This document shows, one piece after another, positions 56,452 to 64,000 of a stretch of 64,000 bases of DNA. Under the pieces are notes generated by a model. The model saw only the letters and a program-made list of their open reading frames with translations. It had not been told where the DNA came from and did not search any database. The DNA comes from Phenylobacterium sp. Its GTDB lineage: Bacteria; Pseudomonadota; Alphaproteobacteria; Caulobacterales; Caulobacteraceae. Numbering within the stretch: position 1 is the stretch's first letter; each line of letters starts with the position of its first letter. The stretch is from assembly GCA_004799545.1 (NCBI GenBank), contig SSMU01000030.1, forward strand, positions 310,001-374,000, read 5' to 3'. Position numbers and translations under genes: made by a program.

Positions 56452-57044
56452 GCCGGCTGGCGGCGGCGGCGCTGGCCGCCGCGCTTTGCGGGCTGGCCGC
56501 CCCGGCCGGCGCGGTCGCCAAGCCGCCGGCCAAGCCCGCGGCGCCGGCCGTCCAGAAGCCGGTGGTCGAGGCCTATACGCCGCTCGCCAAGACCGACGCG
56601 GCGGCCCGCGCCGGCGACGCCAACGCCCAGACCCATCTCGGCGACGACTACCTGCTGGGTCAGGAGGGGGCGGCCAAGGACGTGGTCCAGGCGCGCCACT
56701 GGTACGAGCTGGCCGCCGCCCAGGGCCAGCCCGACGCCGCCTTCGTGCTTGGCGAGATCTACTGGAACGGCGACGGCACGGCCAAGGACAACGCCGCCGC
56801 CCAGCGCTGGTGGAAGGTGGCCTACGAGCACGGCCGTCAGGACGCCGCCAAGCTGCTGGGCGACGAGGCCTTCGCCCGCGCCAAGGGGGAAGGCGAGACC
56901 TGGAGCCTGCCGGCCCTTCAGGAGGCGTTGGACTGGTACCAGAAGGACGCCGCCATCGCCGGGCCCGCTGTGCAGGAGAAGGCCGTGGCGCGGGTCAAGC
57001 AGGTGCAGGACCTGATCGACTACGCGCGACGCCAGGGTGGCTGA
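56448..57044 (+). CDS. Sel1-repeat secreted protein
   Basis: 198 aa from GTG 56448, overlapping the sdhB stop. N-terminal signal peptide (MSRLAAAALAAALCGLAAPA), an Ala/Pro/Lys-rich stretch, then Sel1-like repeats: ARAGDANAQTHLGDDYLLG, VQARHWYELAAAQGQPDAAF, GEIYWNGDGTAKDNAAAQRW, EHGRQDAAKLLGDEAFARAK. Such solenoids scaffold protein interactions in the periplasm. The link with complex II is only positional. Confidence 0.82.
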   Translation: MSRLAAAALAAALCGLAAPAGAVAKPPAKPAAPAVQKPVVEAYTPLAKTDAAARAGDANAQTHLGDDYLLGQEGAAKDVVQARHWYELAAAQGQPDAAFVLGEIYWNGDGTAKDNAAAQRWWKVAYEHGRQDAAKLLGDEAFARAKGEGETWSLPALQEALDWYQKDAAIAGPAVQEKAVARVKQVQDLIDYARRQGG

Positions 57045-57050
57045 AGCCGC

Positions 57051-57623
57051 CTATCGCGGCGGCGGCCGGAACAGGGTTTCGAGGCCGACGATCACCTCGT
57101 CGATCAGCCGAGGCTGGCCGGGCGTGGCCAGGGAGGCCGCCCCGTGGGCCGAGGCCCAGACGGCGAGCGTGATCTGGTCGAGCGGCGGGTCGGCGCGGCC
57201 CTGGGCGGCGGCGACCTCGGCGACGATGCGGCGCAGGATGTCGAGCGCGGCCTCCCTGGCCTGCGACACGGCCGCCAGCTCGGCGATCTCCGGCTCGAAC
57301 ATCAGGCCGAACAGCGCCGGCTCCCGCTGCGCGAACCCGAAGTAGCCGGTGGCCCAGCTGCGCAGCCGGGTCCCCGACCCGGCCTCCCGGTCGGCCCGCT
57401 CCAGCTCGCGCCGCAGCTCCAGGAAGCCGCCGGCCGCGAGCTCGCCCAGCAGCGCCGTCTTGCTGTCGTAGTGATGATACATGGAGCCGGCGGTGATACC
57501 CGCCCGGGCGGCGAGCGCGCGCAGGTTCAGCTGCTTGAGGCCGCCTTCCTCCAGCATGCCACGGGCTTCGCGGATCAGGCGGCCGGGCAGGTCGCCCGCG
57601 TGGTATCGGCCTCGCTCGGACAT
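57051..57623 (-). CDS. TetR-family transcriptional regulator
   Basis: 190 aa from ATG 57623. HTH LIREARGMLEEGGLKQLNLR then ALAARAGITAGSMYHHYDSK (recognition helix), KTALLGELAAGGFLELR, and a helical ligand-binding half. It lies 34 bp downstream of the P450 gene on the same strand and may control the CYP153 cluster in response to an alkane-like inducer; this is inference. Confidence 0.87.
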   Translation of the reverse strand: MSERGRYHAGDLPGRLIREARGMLEEGGLKQLNLRALAARAGITAGSMYHHYDSKTALLGELAAGGFLELRRELERADREAGSGTRLRSWATGYFGFAQREPALFGLMFEPEIAELAAVSQAREAALDILRRIVAEVAAAQGRADPPLDQITLAVWASAHGAASLATPGQPRLIDEVIVGLETLFRPPPR

Positions 57624-57657
57624 GGCGGCCCGAGCTTACGCCCAATCGCGCCCGCGG

Positions 57658-58929
57658 CTAGGTCCGGCGGGGGATGATCACCGGCAGGGTCTCGTAGCCC
57701 TTCACGAACACCGAATGGGTCCGGGTGGGCTCGCGCAGCAGGCGCACCTCCGGGAAGCGTTTCATGATCTCTTCCCAGATGATGGTCAGCTGCAGCTCGG
57801 CCAGGCGGTTGCCGACGCAGCGGTGGATGCCGAAGCCGAACGACATGTGGTGGCGCGGCCGCTCGCGGTCGATGCGGTAGGCGTTGGGGTCCTCCACCTC
57901 GCTCTCGTCGCGGTTGCCCGAGACGTACCACATGGCCACCCGGTCGCCCTTCCGGATGGTCTTGCCGCCGAGCTCGAAGTCGGCGGTGGCGGTGCGGGCC
58001 ATGTGCGCCAGCGGCGTCTGCCAGCGGATGGTCTCGGAGACCATGGAGCCGACCAGCGAGGGGTTGGCCCTGAGCTTGTCGTACTCGCCGGGGTTCTTGT
58101 TCAGCGCATAGACCGAGCCCGAGATGGTGTTCCGGGTGGTGTCGTTGCCGCCGATGATCAGCAGCACGACGTTGGAATGGTAGTCGGTCTGGGTCGAGTT
58201 GCGGGTGTCGGGGCCATGGGCCAGCATCGACACCAGGTCGAACTTCGGCTCGGCGTTCACCCGCTCGTTCCAGAGCTCGGTGAAGCGGGCGAAGCAGGCG
58301 TCGGCCTCCTGGCGCTTGTGCTCCCAGCTCTTGGCCGGGCCGTGGCCTGGCGCATTGGTGAACATGTCCGACCAGTGGGTGAGGAGCCTGCGGTCCTCTT
58401 GCGGGAAGTCGAAGAGCGTCGCCAGCGTCATCGCCGTCAGCTCCTTGGAGACCAGGTCCACCCAGTCGAACTCCTCGCCGATCGGCAGGGCGTCCAGGAT
58501 GGCGCCGGCCCGCTCGCGGATCATCGGCGACATGGCCGCGAGGTTGGCGGGGGCGACGGCGGGGCTGACGGTCTTGCGCTGCACGTCGTGGCCCGGCGGG
58601 TCCATGGCGATGAAGCTCGACCCCCGCGGACGCTTCTCGGACTCGGCCTTGGCCTCCAGGGTCTGCAGCACGATGCCGTCGGCGGAGGAGAACACCTGGT
58701 GGTTGGAATCCACCGCCATGATGTCGTTCCAGCGGGTGATCGACCAGAACGGGCCGTAGGTGGGCGAATCGATGAAGTGGACCGGGTCTTCCTTCCGCAG
58801 CCGCTCGAAGATCGGCCAGAAGGCGTCGGCGACGAACAGCTCCGCCTGGGCCGGGTCCAGCGCCTCGATCGGCAGGCTGAGGGCTTGCGCCGCCGCCGCT
58901 TCTTTGAAATCCACCGAACCGTCGTCCAT
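57658..58929 (-). CDS. cytochrome P450, CYP153-type alkane omega-hydroxylase
   Basis: 423 aa from ATG 58929, with GGAGG upstream. I-helix IIGGNDTTRNTISGSVYALN, ETIRWQTPLAHMARTATADF (ExxR and the CYP153-like WQTPLAHM), GKTIRKGDRVAMWYVSGNRD, heme loop FGFGIHRCVGNRLAELQL with Cys371 as thiolate ligand, and C-terminal FVKGYETLPVIIPRR. These match CYP153A alkane hydroxylases that oxidise terminal methyl groups. Divergent from its reductase and ferredoxin. Confidence 0.9.
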   Translation of the reverse strand: MDDGSVDFKEAAAAQALSLPIEALDPAQAELFVADAFWPIFERLRKEDPVHFIDSPTYGPFWSITRWNDIMAVDSNHQVFSSADGIVLQTLEAKAESEKRPRGSSFIAMDPPGHDVQRKTVSPAVAPANLAAMSPMIRERAGAILDALPIGEEFDWVDLVSKELTAMTLATLFDFPQEDRRLLTHWSDMFTNAPGHGPAKSWEHKRQEADACFARFTELWNERVNAEPKFDLVSMLAHGPDTRNSTQTDYHSNVVLLIIGGNDTTRNTISGSVYALNKNPGEYDKLRANPSLVGSMVSETIRWQTPLAHMARTATADFELGGKTIRKGDRVAMWYVSGNRDESEVEDPNAYRIDRERPRHHMSFGFGIHRCVGNRLAELQLTIIWEEIMKRFPEVRLLREPTRTHSVFVKGYETLPVIIPRRT

Positions 58930-59096
58930 GGACCGCCTCCGCCAATGATCTTGGCCCCGGCGCACTTGGAACGGCCGCGGCAGGGAGATGGCGCCTATCC
59001 AAACGCTGTTCTGCAAGCCATTTCTCCTCTCCCCGCGACGTGGGCGGCGCGCGAGGTTAAGTTGACGGGGGCGTCATTTATGGGCATCGGAGCGAG

Positions 59097-60326
59097 ATGA
59101 GCGATCCGGCCGCACATGTGGTGATCCTGGGCGCGGGCCATGCGGGCGGCACGCTCGCGGCCCTGTTGCGCCAGCAGGGCCACGAGGGCCCGATCACCCT
59201 GGTCGGCGAGGAGCCGATCCCGCCCTACCAGCGGCCGCCGCTCTCCAAGGCCTGGCTGAAGGGCGAGGCCGACGCCGATTCCCTGGCCCTGAAGCCGCTG
59301 GAATTCTACGCCGAGCACAATATCGACTTCCGCCCCGCCACCCGCGCCAAGCGCCTGGAGCGCAGCCGTCAGGTGGTGCATCTCGAAGATGGCGGGGTCA
59401 TCGCCTACGACCTGCTGGCGATCGCCACCGGGGCCCGGGCCATCGCCCTGCCGATCCCCGGCGCCGACCTCTCCGGCGTCATGTTCCTGCGCACCGCCGC
59501 CGACGCCGAGCAGCTGAAGGCCACCATCGGGCCCGGCAGGACCCTCGCGGTCGTCGGGGGCGGGTATATCGGCCTGGAGGTCGCCGCCTCCGGCCGCGCC
59601 CTGGGCGCCGAAGTGGTGGTGCTGGAGCGCGAGGACCGGCTCTTGGCCCGTGTCGCCTGCGATACGCTGTCGAGCTTCTTCAAGGGCTACCACGAGCAGC
59701 GCGGCGTCGACTTCGAACTGGGCTGTTCGGTCGTGGGCTTCGAGGGCCGGGACGGCTTTGTCACTGGCGTCAGGCTGGCCGACGGCCGGCTGATCGCCTG
59801 CGACGCGGTGGTGGTGGGGGTCGGCGCCCAGCCCAACGACGAGATCGCCCGCGACGCCGGCCTGGATTGCGCCCGCGGCGTCGTCGTCGACCTGGAGGCC
59901 CGCACCTCCGATCCCAACATTTTCGCGATCGGCGACGTAGCCCACCGGCCGATGCCGATCTACGGCCGCATGTTCCGCATGGAGAGCGTGCCCAACGCCC
60001 TCGAGCAGGCCAAGCAGGCGGCGGCCGCGATCACCGGCCGACCGGCCCCGGCCGGCGAGGCGCCGTGGCAATGGTCGGACCAGTATGACCTGAAGCTGCA
60101 GATCGCCGGCTACGCCTTCGACGTGGACGAGATCCTGGTGCGCGGCGATCCCGCCACCGCCAAGTTCGCGGTCTTCCACCTGAAGGGCGACCAGCTGCAA
60201 TCGGTGGAGGCGATCAATTCGCCGCCTGAGTTCATGATGGGCAAGCAGCTCATCCTAAGCCGCAGGGCGGTCGACAAGGCCAGGCTTGCGGACCCCTCCG
60301 TTTCCATGAAAGAGGTCGCCGCGTAG
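59097..60326 (+). CDS. ferredoxin reductase (putidaredoxin reductase-like)
   Basis: 409 aa from ATG 59097, with GGAGCGAG upstream. FAD motif VVILGAGHAGGTLAALLRQQ, NAD site TLAVVGGGYIGLEVAASGRA, IGDVAHRPMPIYGRMFRMES and QWSDQYDLKLQIAGYAFDV. It moves electrons from NADH to the 2Fe-2S ferredoxin encoded next, which feeds the P450. 167 bp separate it from the P450 start. Confidence 0.92.
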   Translation: MSDPAAHVVILGAGHAGGTLAALLRQQGHEGPITLVGEEPIPPYQRPPLSKAWLKGEADADSLALKPLEFYAEHNIDFRPATRAKRLERSRQVVHLEDGGVIAYDLLAIATGARAIALPIPGADLSGVMFLRTAADAEQLKATIGPGRTLAVVGGGYIGLEVAASGRALGAEVVVLEREDRLLARVACDTLSSFFKGYHEQRGVDFELGCSVVGFEGRDGFVTGVRLADGRLIACDAVVVGVGAQPNDEIARDAGLDCARGVVVDLEARTSDPNIFAIGDVAHRPMPIYGRMFRMESVPNALEQAKQAAAAITGRPAPAGEAPWQWSDQYDLKLQIAGYAFDVDEILVRGDPATAKFAVFHLKGDQLQSVEAINSPPEFMMGKQLILSRRAVDKARLADPSVSMKEVAA

Positions 60327-60374
60327 TGCGCATTCAGCAAAAGTGGGAACCGGTTTTGCGCCCGGAATGCGCAC
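60326..60374. repeat. palindromic element with arms GTGCGCATT/AATGCGCAC
   Basis: Arms 60326-60334 and 60366-60374 enclose AGCAAAAGTGGG and AACCGGTT then TTGCGCCC. This sequence type (AAAAGTGGGAACCGGTTTTG) is a widespread intergenic palindrome in alphaproteobacteria as I recall it. It begins at the last base of the reductase stop codon. Confidence 0.7.
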
Positions 60375-60388
60375 AATTTTTGATTGCC

Positions 60389-60433
60389 GAGTTCTTCTCG
60401 AGCCGGTCCGAGCGACCGGATCGAGACGAACTC
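60389..60433 (+). repeat. 45-nt strong hairpin between reductase and ferredoxin genes
   Basis: Outer arms GAGTTC (60389-60394) and GAACTC (60428-60433), inner arms TCTCGAGCCGGTC and GACCGGATCGAGA (12 of 13 pairs) around a CGAGC loop. Ends 25 bp before the ferredoxin ATG. It may stabilise or attenuate the shared transcript. Confidence 0.65.
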
Positions 60434-60458
60434 TAGGCGGGGCGTCGAGACAAGAACC

Positions 60459-60779
60459 ATGGCCAAGATCACCTACATCGAGCACGACGGGACCGAGCAC
60501 GTCATCGACGTGAAGCCGGGCCTTTCGGTCATGGAAGGCGCGGTGAAGAACAACATCCCCGGCATCGACGCCGACTGCGGCGGGGCCTGCGCCTGCGCCA
60601 CCTGCCACGTCTATGTCAAAGAGGAGTGGCTCGATAAGACGGGCGAGAAGTCGGCCATGGAGGAGTCCATGCTGGACTTCGCCGAGAGCGTCGAGCCGAA
60701 CAGCCGGCTGTCCTGCCAGATCCGGGTCAGCGACGCGCTGGACGGGCTGGTGGTGACCATGCCGGAGAGCCAGCACTAA
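60459..60779 (+). CDS. 2Fe-2S ferredoxin (adrenodoxin/putidaredoxin type)
   Basis: 106 aa from ATG 60459. MAKITYIEHDGTEHVIDVKP, cluster ligands in DADCGGACACATCHVYV (C-x5-C-x2-C) and a fourth Cys in SRLSCQIRVS. Carries electrons from the reductase to the P450, completing a class I bacterial P450 chain. Convergent with the NagX-like gene. Confidence 0.94.
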   Translation: MAKITYIEHDGTEHVIDVKPGLSVMEGAVKNNIPGIDADCGGACACATCHVYVKEEWLDKTGEKSAMEESMLDFAESVEPNSRLSCQIRVSDALDGLVVTMPESQH

Positions 60780-60786
60780 GGCTGGA

Positions 60787-61908
60787 TCAGAACCGCACCG
60801 TGATGTTGCGGCGGTCGAGGACGTAGCCCACCAGCCAGCAGACCAGCATGTAGGCCGTGGCGCAGAGCAGCGAGCCGAGCGGGCCGGGCGCCAGCGCCTG
60901 GAACAGGTTCACGCCGATCCAGTCATAGACATCGACGTCGGGCGCCACCTCGATCTGCCGCAGGACGACGACGAACAGCTCCGAGAACAGGTAGATGACC
61001 AGCGGGTTGCGGCCGAACACCTGGAAGAAGCGGACAGCCGGGTTCGGCGGGCGGCCTTCGAGGACCGCGGCGAGGGCGGCCAGCACCACCAGGTCGATGC
61101 CGCTGGTGAACAGCACGAAGCTCGAGGTCCAGAGCTTCTTGGCGATCGGGAAGGCCGGGCTCCAGGCGAGGCCGGCCAGCGCCAGGACGAGGCCGGTCAG
61201 CGCCATCCGCGAGAGTGCGCGCCGCCGGTCGGGCGCCGTCACGAGGAACCGCGCCGCCAGGTAGCCGGCGATCACATTGACCGTCGCCGGCAGGGTCCCC
61301 AGCAGGCCCTCCGGATCGAAGCCCTCGTCGCGGCGGTAGAGGTGGGCCTTGCCGAACACCAGGAGGTCGAGCCGCGTGCCGGCGTTGCCCAGCTTGGAGA
61401 GCGGGTCCGCCGGATCCCCGAACGCCAGCAGCAGGCCCCAGTAGCCGAGCAGCAGCAACACTGAGAGGGCCACGAGCCGGCGCGGACCGAGGTAGCGCAC
61501 GGCGAAGGCGGCGAGCAGGTAGCAGAGGGCGATCCGCTGCAGCACGCCCATGATCCGGGTGTCGGCGAAGGGCGACAGGGCCCAGCCGCCGCCGTCGAGC
61601 CGGTGCGCGAACGGGAACCAGTACATCAGGAAGCCCGCGAGGAAGATCAGGGCGGTCCGCCTGAGCACCTTGGCCGCGAACGCCGCGTCGGTGATGGGCC
61701 GCTGGAAGGCGAAGCTCATCGAGGCGCCGACCGCGAACAGGAAGGACGGGAAGACCCAGTCGGCGGCGGTGAAGCCGAACCACTTGGCGTGGACCAGGAT
61801 GGGGTAGGCGTCGGCCCCGCCGCCGGCGGTGTTGACCACGATCATCAGGCAGACGGCCAGGCCGCGGAAGACGTCCAGGGCGAGGAAGCGCGGCGCGGGC
61901 TGATCCAT
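60787..61908 (-). CDS. NagX/HGSNAT-like membrane acyltransferase family protein
   Basis: 373 aa, about ten transmembrane helices. RFLALDVFRGLAVCLMIVVN opens the protein and the first loop LVHAKWFGFTAADWVFPSFL holds His40, aligned by eye with the catalytic His of human heparan-alpha-glucosaminide N-acetyltransferase. Later FQVFGRNPLVIYLFSELFVV is typical of DUF5009. May acetylate glucosamine across the inner membrane or transport amino sugars. Follows the GH89 gene by 8 bp on the same strand. Confidence 0.8.
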   Translation of the reverse strand: MDQPAPRFLALDVFRGLAVCLMIVVNTAGGGADAYPILVHAKWFGFTAADWVFPSFLFAVGASMSFAFQRPITDAAFAAKVLRRTALIFLAGFLMYWFPFAHRLDGGGWALSPFADTRIMGVLQRIALCYLLAAFAVRYLGPRRLVALSVLLLLGYWGLLLAFGDPADPLSKLGNAGTRLDLLVFGKAHLYRRDEGFDPEGLLGTLPATVNVIAGYLAARFLVTAPDRRRALSRMALTGLVLALAGLAWSPAFPIAKKLWTSSFVLFTSGIDLVVLAALAAVLEGRPPNPAVRFFQVFGRNPLVIYLFSELFVVVLRQIEVAPDVDVYDWIGVNLFQALAPGPLGSLLCATAYMLVCWLVGYVLDRRNITVRF

Positions 61909-61916
61909 GGCCGAGC

Positions 61917-64000
61917 TTAGGCCTGGTCTAGCCGCGCGAGAAGCCGGCGCACCGAGCCGACCGGGTCCGGCGGGACCTCTCGGACGTAGCGGGTGTCGCG
62001 CGCCACCCAGGCTTCTTCCCAGGCGGCGATCCGGGCGACCACGGCCGCTTCGTCGAAGGGCCCGGCGCCGGCCGCGCGCAGGGCGTCCAGGAACTGCGTC
62101 CAGCGGGGCAGGTAGAAGTCGCGGTAGAGCCCCTGCCAGGCCTTGGAGGCATAGTCGGCGAGGTTGGCGTGGCCGCCCCAGATCGTCACCTGGGCCTTGG
62201 CGTTCAGCACATAGGCGCGGGCGTCCTCCGGCGTGTCGCCATAGACGCGGGCTTCATCGATCCAGCTCGCCAGGCTTTCGGTGCGCACGCCCAAGAGGGC
62301 GTCGAGCGCCAGGGTAAGGTCCTCGATCCTGCGCCGCGCCGCATCGCCGGCCGCCAGGTCCCCGCGCCGATAGGCGGCGACGGCCTGGATCAGGGCGAGG
62401 TCGATGTCTTCGCTGGCCAGGTGACGGGTGGCGTCCACCAGATCGATGACGAACAGCGGCTGGTGGGCGAAGCCGGGGGCGATCCGCGCCAGCTCATGGA
62501 CCGCGACGGCCAAGGCGGCGCGGTCGCCGGGATGGCCCTCGAACGTCGTGATGGTCGCCGTCGGGCGCTTGAAGAACAGGTAGGCGCCGGCCCGGTTGTT
62601 CCACCAGCGCGGGGTCCAGTAGCGGACGGAATAGGCGCCATCGACGAGGAGGCCCAGGGCTGCCTCCAGCTCCGGCGTGGTGCGGCCGTAGCGGGACCGG
62701 GCGTAGGTCGAGAGCCAGGCCGCGCGCGAGACGCCGCCGGCGTTCCAGGCCAGGTCGTAGGCCGCCTCGTAGACGATGGAATTGTTGTTCAGCCCCTCCG
62801 GGAACAGGCCGAAGCCGGTCAGGGCCTTGGTGTCGGGGCTGGCCGTCAGGGCCGCGAGGTCCCGGCGATAGTAGTCGAGGTCGCCATAGACCGGATTGCT
62901 GCCGCCGTAGTTGTGCACATAGCCGTAGATCCACCGCTTGCCGCCGAACGCGGCGGCCCGGCGCCAGATGTCCGGGTAGCGGTCGTTGCCGATGTCGAGG
63001 ATCATCAGCGCCTCGTCGGGCACCTGGCTCAGGTAGGCGGCGATGGCGTCCGGCGTCCAGAATCCCTGGTCGGCGCCGAACAGCCAGCCCTGCATCACCC
63101 AGACGGCGTCCGGCCGCGTCTGGCGGAAGGCCTCGTGGATCGCCTTGCCGTAGGCCGCGAGGCGGCGCGCCTTCAGGGCGGGATCGACCTCGGCCTTGCC
63201 AGAGGTCTTATCGGGGGTCTTGCCGGTGGCGTCGTTGAACGCCCCGCCCGCGTCGGAGCCGTCCTCGGCGATCGGCGGGGTCATCTCGTTGAAGGAGTCG
63301 GCGAGGTAGTAGGTGCCCGCGCCATAGGTCTGCGTGTAGAGCGCCAGGAACCGCGCGGCGAGGTGGGCGAACAGCGGGTCGGTGGGATCGAGCCAATAGG
63401 TCTCGTGGAAGCCGGGCCCGCCGCGCATCCGGTAGATGCGGGCCTTGGGGTTCTTCAACGCGAAGGCCTTGGGCACATAGCCGCCGAACGCCGGCAGGAT
63501 CGGGCTCATGCCGAGCGCGCGCATCCGGGCGAGGATCTGGCGCTGCAGGTCGCGCTTCTTGGCGATCCAGGCGGCGGGCAGGGGCGCGAGGTAGCCCTCG
63601 ATATTGCCCATCCGCTGCCAGGGCGTGAAGGCCGGGCCGGAGAAGTAGGCGGCGAGCTCGTCCTCCGAGAGACCCGCCTCACGCCACAGGGCCCGCCAGA
63701 CGTGCTCCTGGCCCTCCATGGCGAGCGGCATGTCGACGCCGTGCACCGCCATCCAATCGATCTCGCGGCTCCAGCGCGGCCAGTCCCACCAGGCCGTGGT
63801 GTAGCCATAGGTGCAGGTGTTCAGGTAGGCGCGATGCTGGAACGGGCTCTCCACCCGGCCGGTGGCGAGGTCCGGGAGATGGGCCGGCAGGGCCACGCGG
63901 TCGCCCTCCCAGCTGACGTGGACGAGGCCGGCGTCGCGCAGGCTGGCGTAGACGCCGCGCACCAGGGCGACGGGCGTGTCGCCGCGCACCGACAGCCGGC
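61917..64000 (-). CDS. alpha-N-acetylglucosaminidase, GH89 family (5' end outside window)
   Basis: At least 694 residues; the frame runs off the right edge. Matches the NAGLU family: TCTYGYTTAWWDWPRWSREI, DWMAVHGVDMPLAMEGQEHV, PAFTPWQRMGNIEGY, YYLADSFNEMTPP with the acid Glu (codon 63285-63287), VMQGWLFGADQGFW, and GLFPEGLNNNSIVYEA with the second catalytic Glu (62796-62798). Releases terminal alpha-GlcNAc. A Lys/Thr-rich loop after the FNEM motif is longer than in the human enzyme. Likely periplasmic, but no N-terminus is visible. Confidence 0.9.
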   Translation of the reverse strand, partial: RLSVRGDTPVALVRGVYASLRDAGLVHVSWEGDRVALPAHLPDLATGRVESPFQHRAYLNTCTYGYTTAWWDWPRWSREIDWMAVHGVDMPLAMEGQEHVWRALWREAGLSEDELAAYFSGPAFTPWQRMGNIEGYLAPLPAAWIAKKRDLQRQILARMRALGMSPILPAFGGYVPKAFALKNPKARIYRMRGGPGFHETYWLDPTDPLFAHLAARFLALYTQTYGAGTYYLADSFNEMTPPIAEDGSDAGGAFNDATGKTPDKTSGKAEVDPALKARRLAAYGKAIHEAFRQTRPDAVWVMQGWLFGADQGFWTPDAIAAYLSQVPDEALMILDIGNDRYPDIWRRAAAFGGKRWIYGYVHNYGGSNPVYGDLDYYRRDLAALTASPDTKALTGFGLFPEGLNNNSIVYEAAYDLAWNAGGVSRAAWLSTYARSRYGRTTPELEAALGLLVDGAYSVRYWTPRWWNNRAGAYLFFKRPTATITTFEGHPGDRAALAVAVHELARIAPGFAHQPLFVIDLVDATRHLASEDIDLALIQAVAAYRRGDLAAGDAARRRIEDLTLALDALLGVRTESLASWIDEARVYGDTPEDARAYVLNAKAQVTIWGGHANLADYASKAWQGLYRDFYLPRWTQFLDALRAAGAGPFDEAAVVARIAAWEEAWVARDTRYVREVPPDPVGSVRRLLARLDQA

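Overview
The window is a GC-rich (roughly 70% by eye) stretch of an alphaproteobacterial chromosome, almost certainly from Caulobacterales (Caulobacter/Phenylobacterium type). The inference rests on gene content and order: rnd-lptC-lptA-lptB ... rpoN-hpf-ptsN, TIGR02300-tRNA-Ala, aroA-cmk-rpsA-ihfB, trpF-trpB-trpA-accD-folC, acyltransferase-tsaE-amgK-murU-addB-addA-trxA, sdhC-sdhD-sdhA-sdhB, an Hsp20/DUF1150 pair and a CYP153 alkane hydroxylase cluster. No phage, plasmid, IS element or CRISPR array is visible. Coding density is very high, with many 4-bp ATGA/GTGA overlaps and several GTG or TTG starts.

Layout. 1-6.8 kb: partial FKBP isomerase, argE, a glycosyltransferase, rfbC, then a leftward run of DUF899, queG, GST and a CDF metal transporter. 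6.8-13 kb: two divergent citrate synthase-family genes (one with an N-terminal DNA-binding domain), uppP, a sulfotransferase, a nucleotidyltransferase-fold protein, an NDUFA9-like protein and tRNA-Leu(CAG). 13-20.2 kb: RNase D, LPS export (lptC, lptA, lptB), a secreted unknown, a WYL regulator, rpoN, hpf, ptsN. 20.3-25.6 kb, leftward: DUF1150, Hsp20 with a probable RNA thermometer, a five-gene surface-sugar operon (lipoprotein, two methyltransferases, GT2, GtrA), tRNA-Ala(GGC), TIGR02300. 25.7-35.6 kb: aroA, cmk, rpsA, ihfB, mscL, trpFBA, accD, folC. 35.7-45.8 kb, leftward: acyltransferase, tsaE, amgK, murU, addB, addA, trxA. 45.8-52.3 kb is the most accessory-like part: a zeta-type kinase with a 63-aa partner, mmsA, a small acidic protein, zapE with a palindromic in-frame insert, a lower-GC secreted protein framed by inverted repeats, LysR and a 94-aa protein. 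52.3-57 kb: succinate dehydrogenase with a methyltransferase gene inside it, and a Sel1-repeat protein. 57-60.8 kb: TetR, CYP153 P450, ferredoxin reductase, ferredoxin. 60.8-64 kb: a NagX/HGSNAT-like membrane protein and a GH89 alpha-N-acetylglucosaminidase cut by the window end.

How genes work together. LptB/C/A drive LPS export; MurU/AmgK salvage MurNAc from peptidoglycan; AddAB repairs double-strand breaks; TrpFBA, AroA and FolC serve aromatic and folate synthesis; SdhCDAB and the citrate synthases belong to the TCA cycle; the P450, reductase and ferredoxin form a complete class I monooxygenase chain; and the GH89/NagX pair resembles the last steps of heparan or alpha-GlcNAc breakdown.

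The points most worth a second look are non-coding: a ROSE-like thermometer before hsp20, two ~145-bp five-hairpin repeats whose arms and core are in opposite relative orientation, a palindromic insert inside zapE, and a two-hairpin element between the ferredoxin reductase and ferredoxin genes. All functional calls come from reading the sequence; no database search was run.
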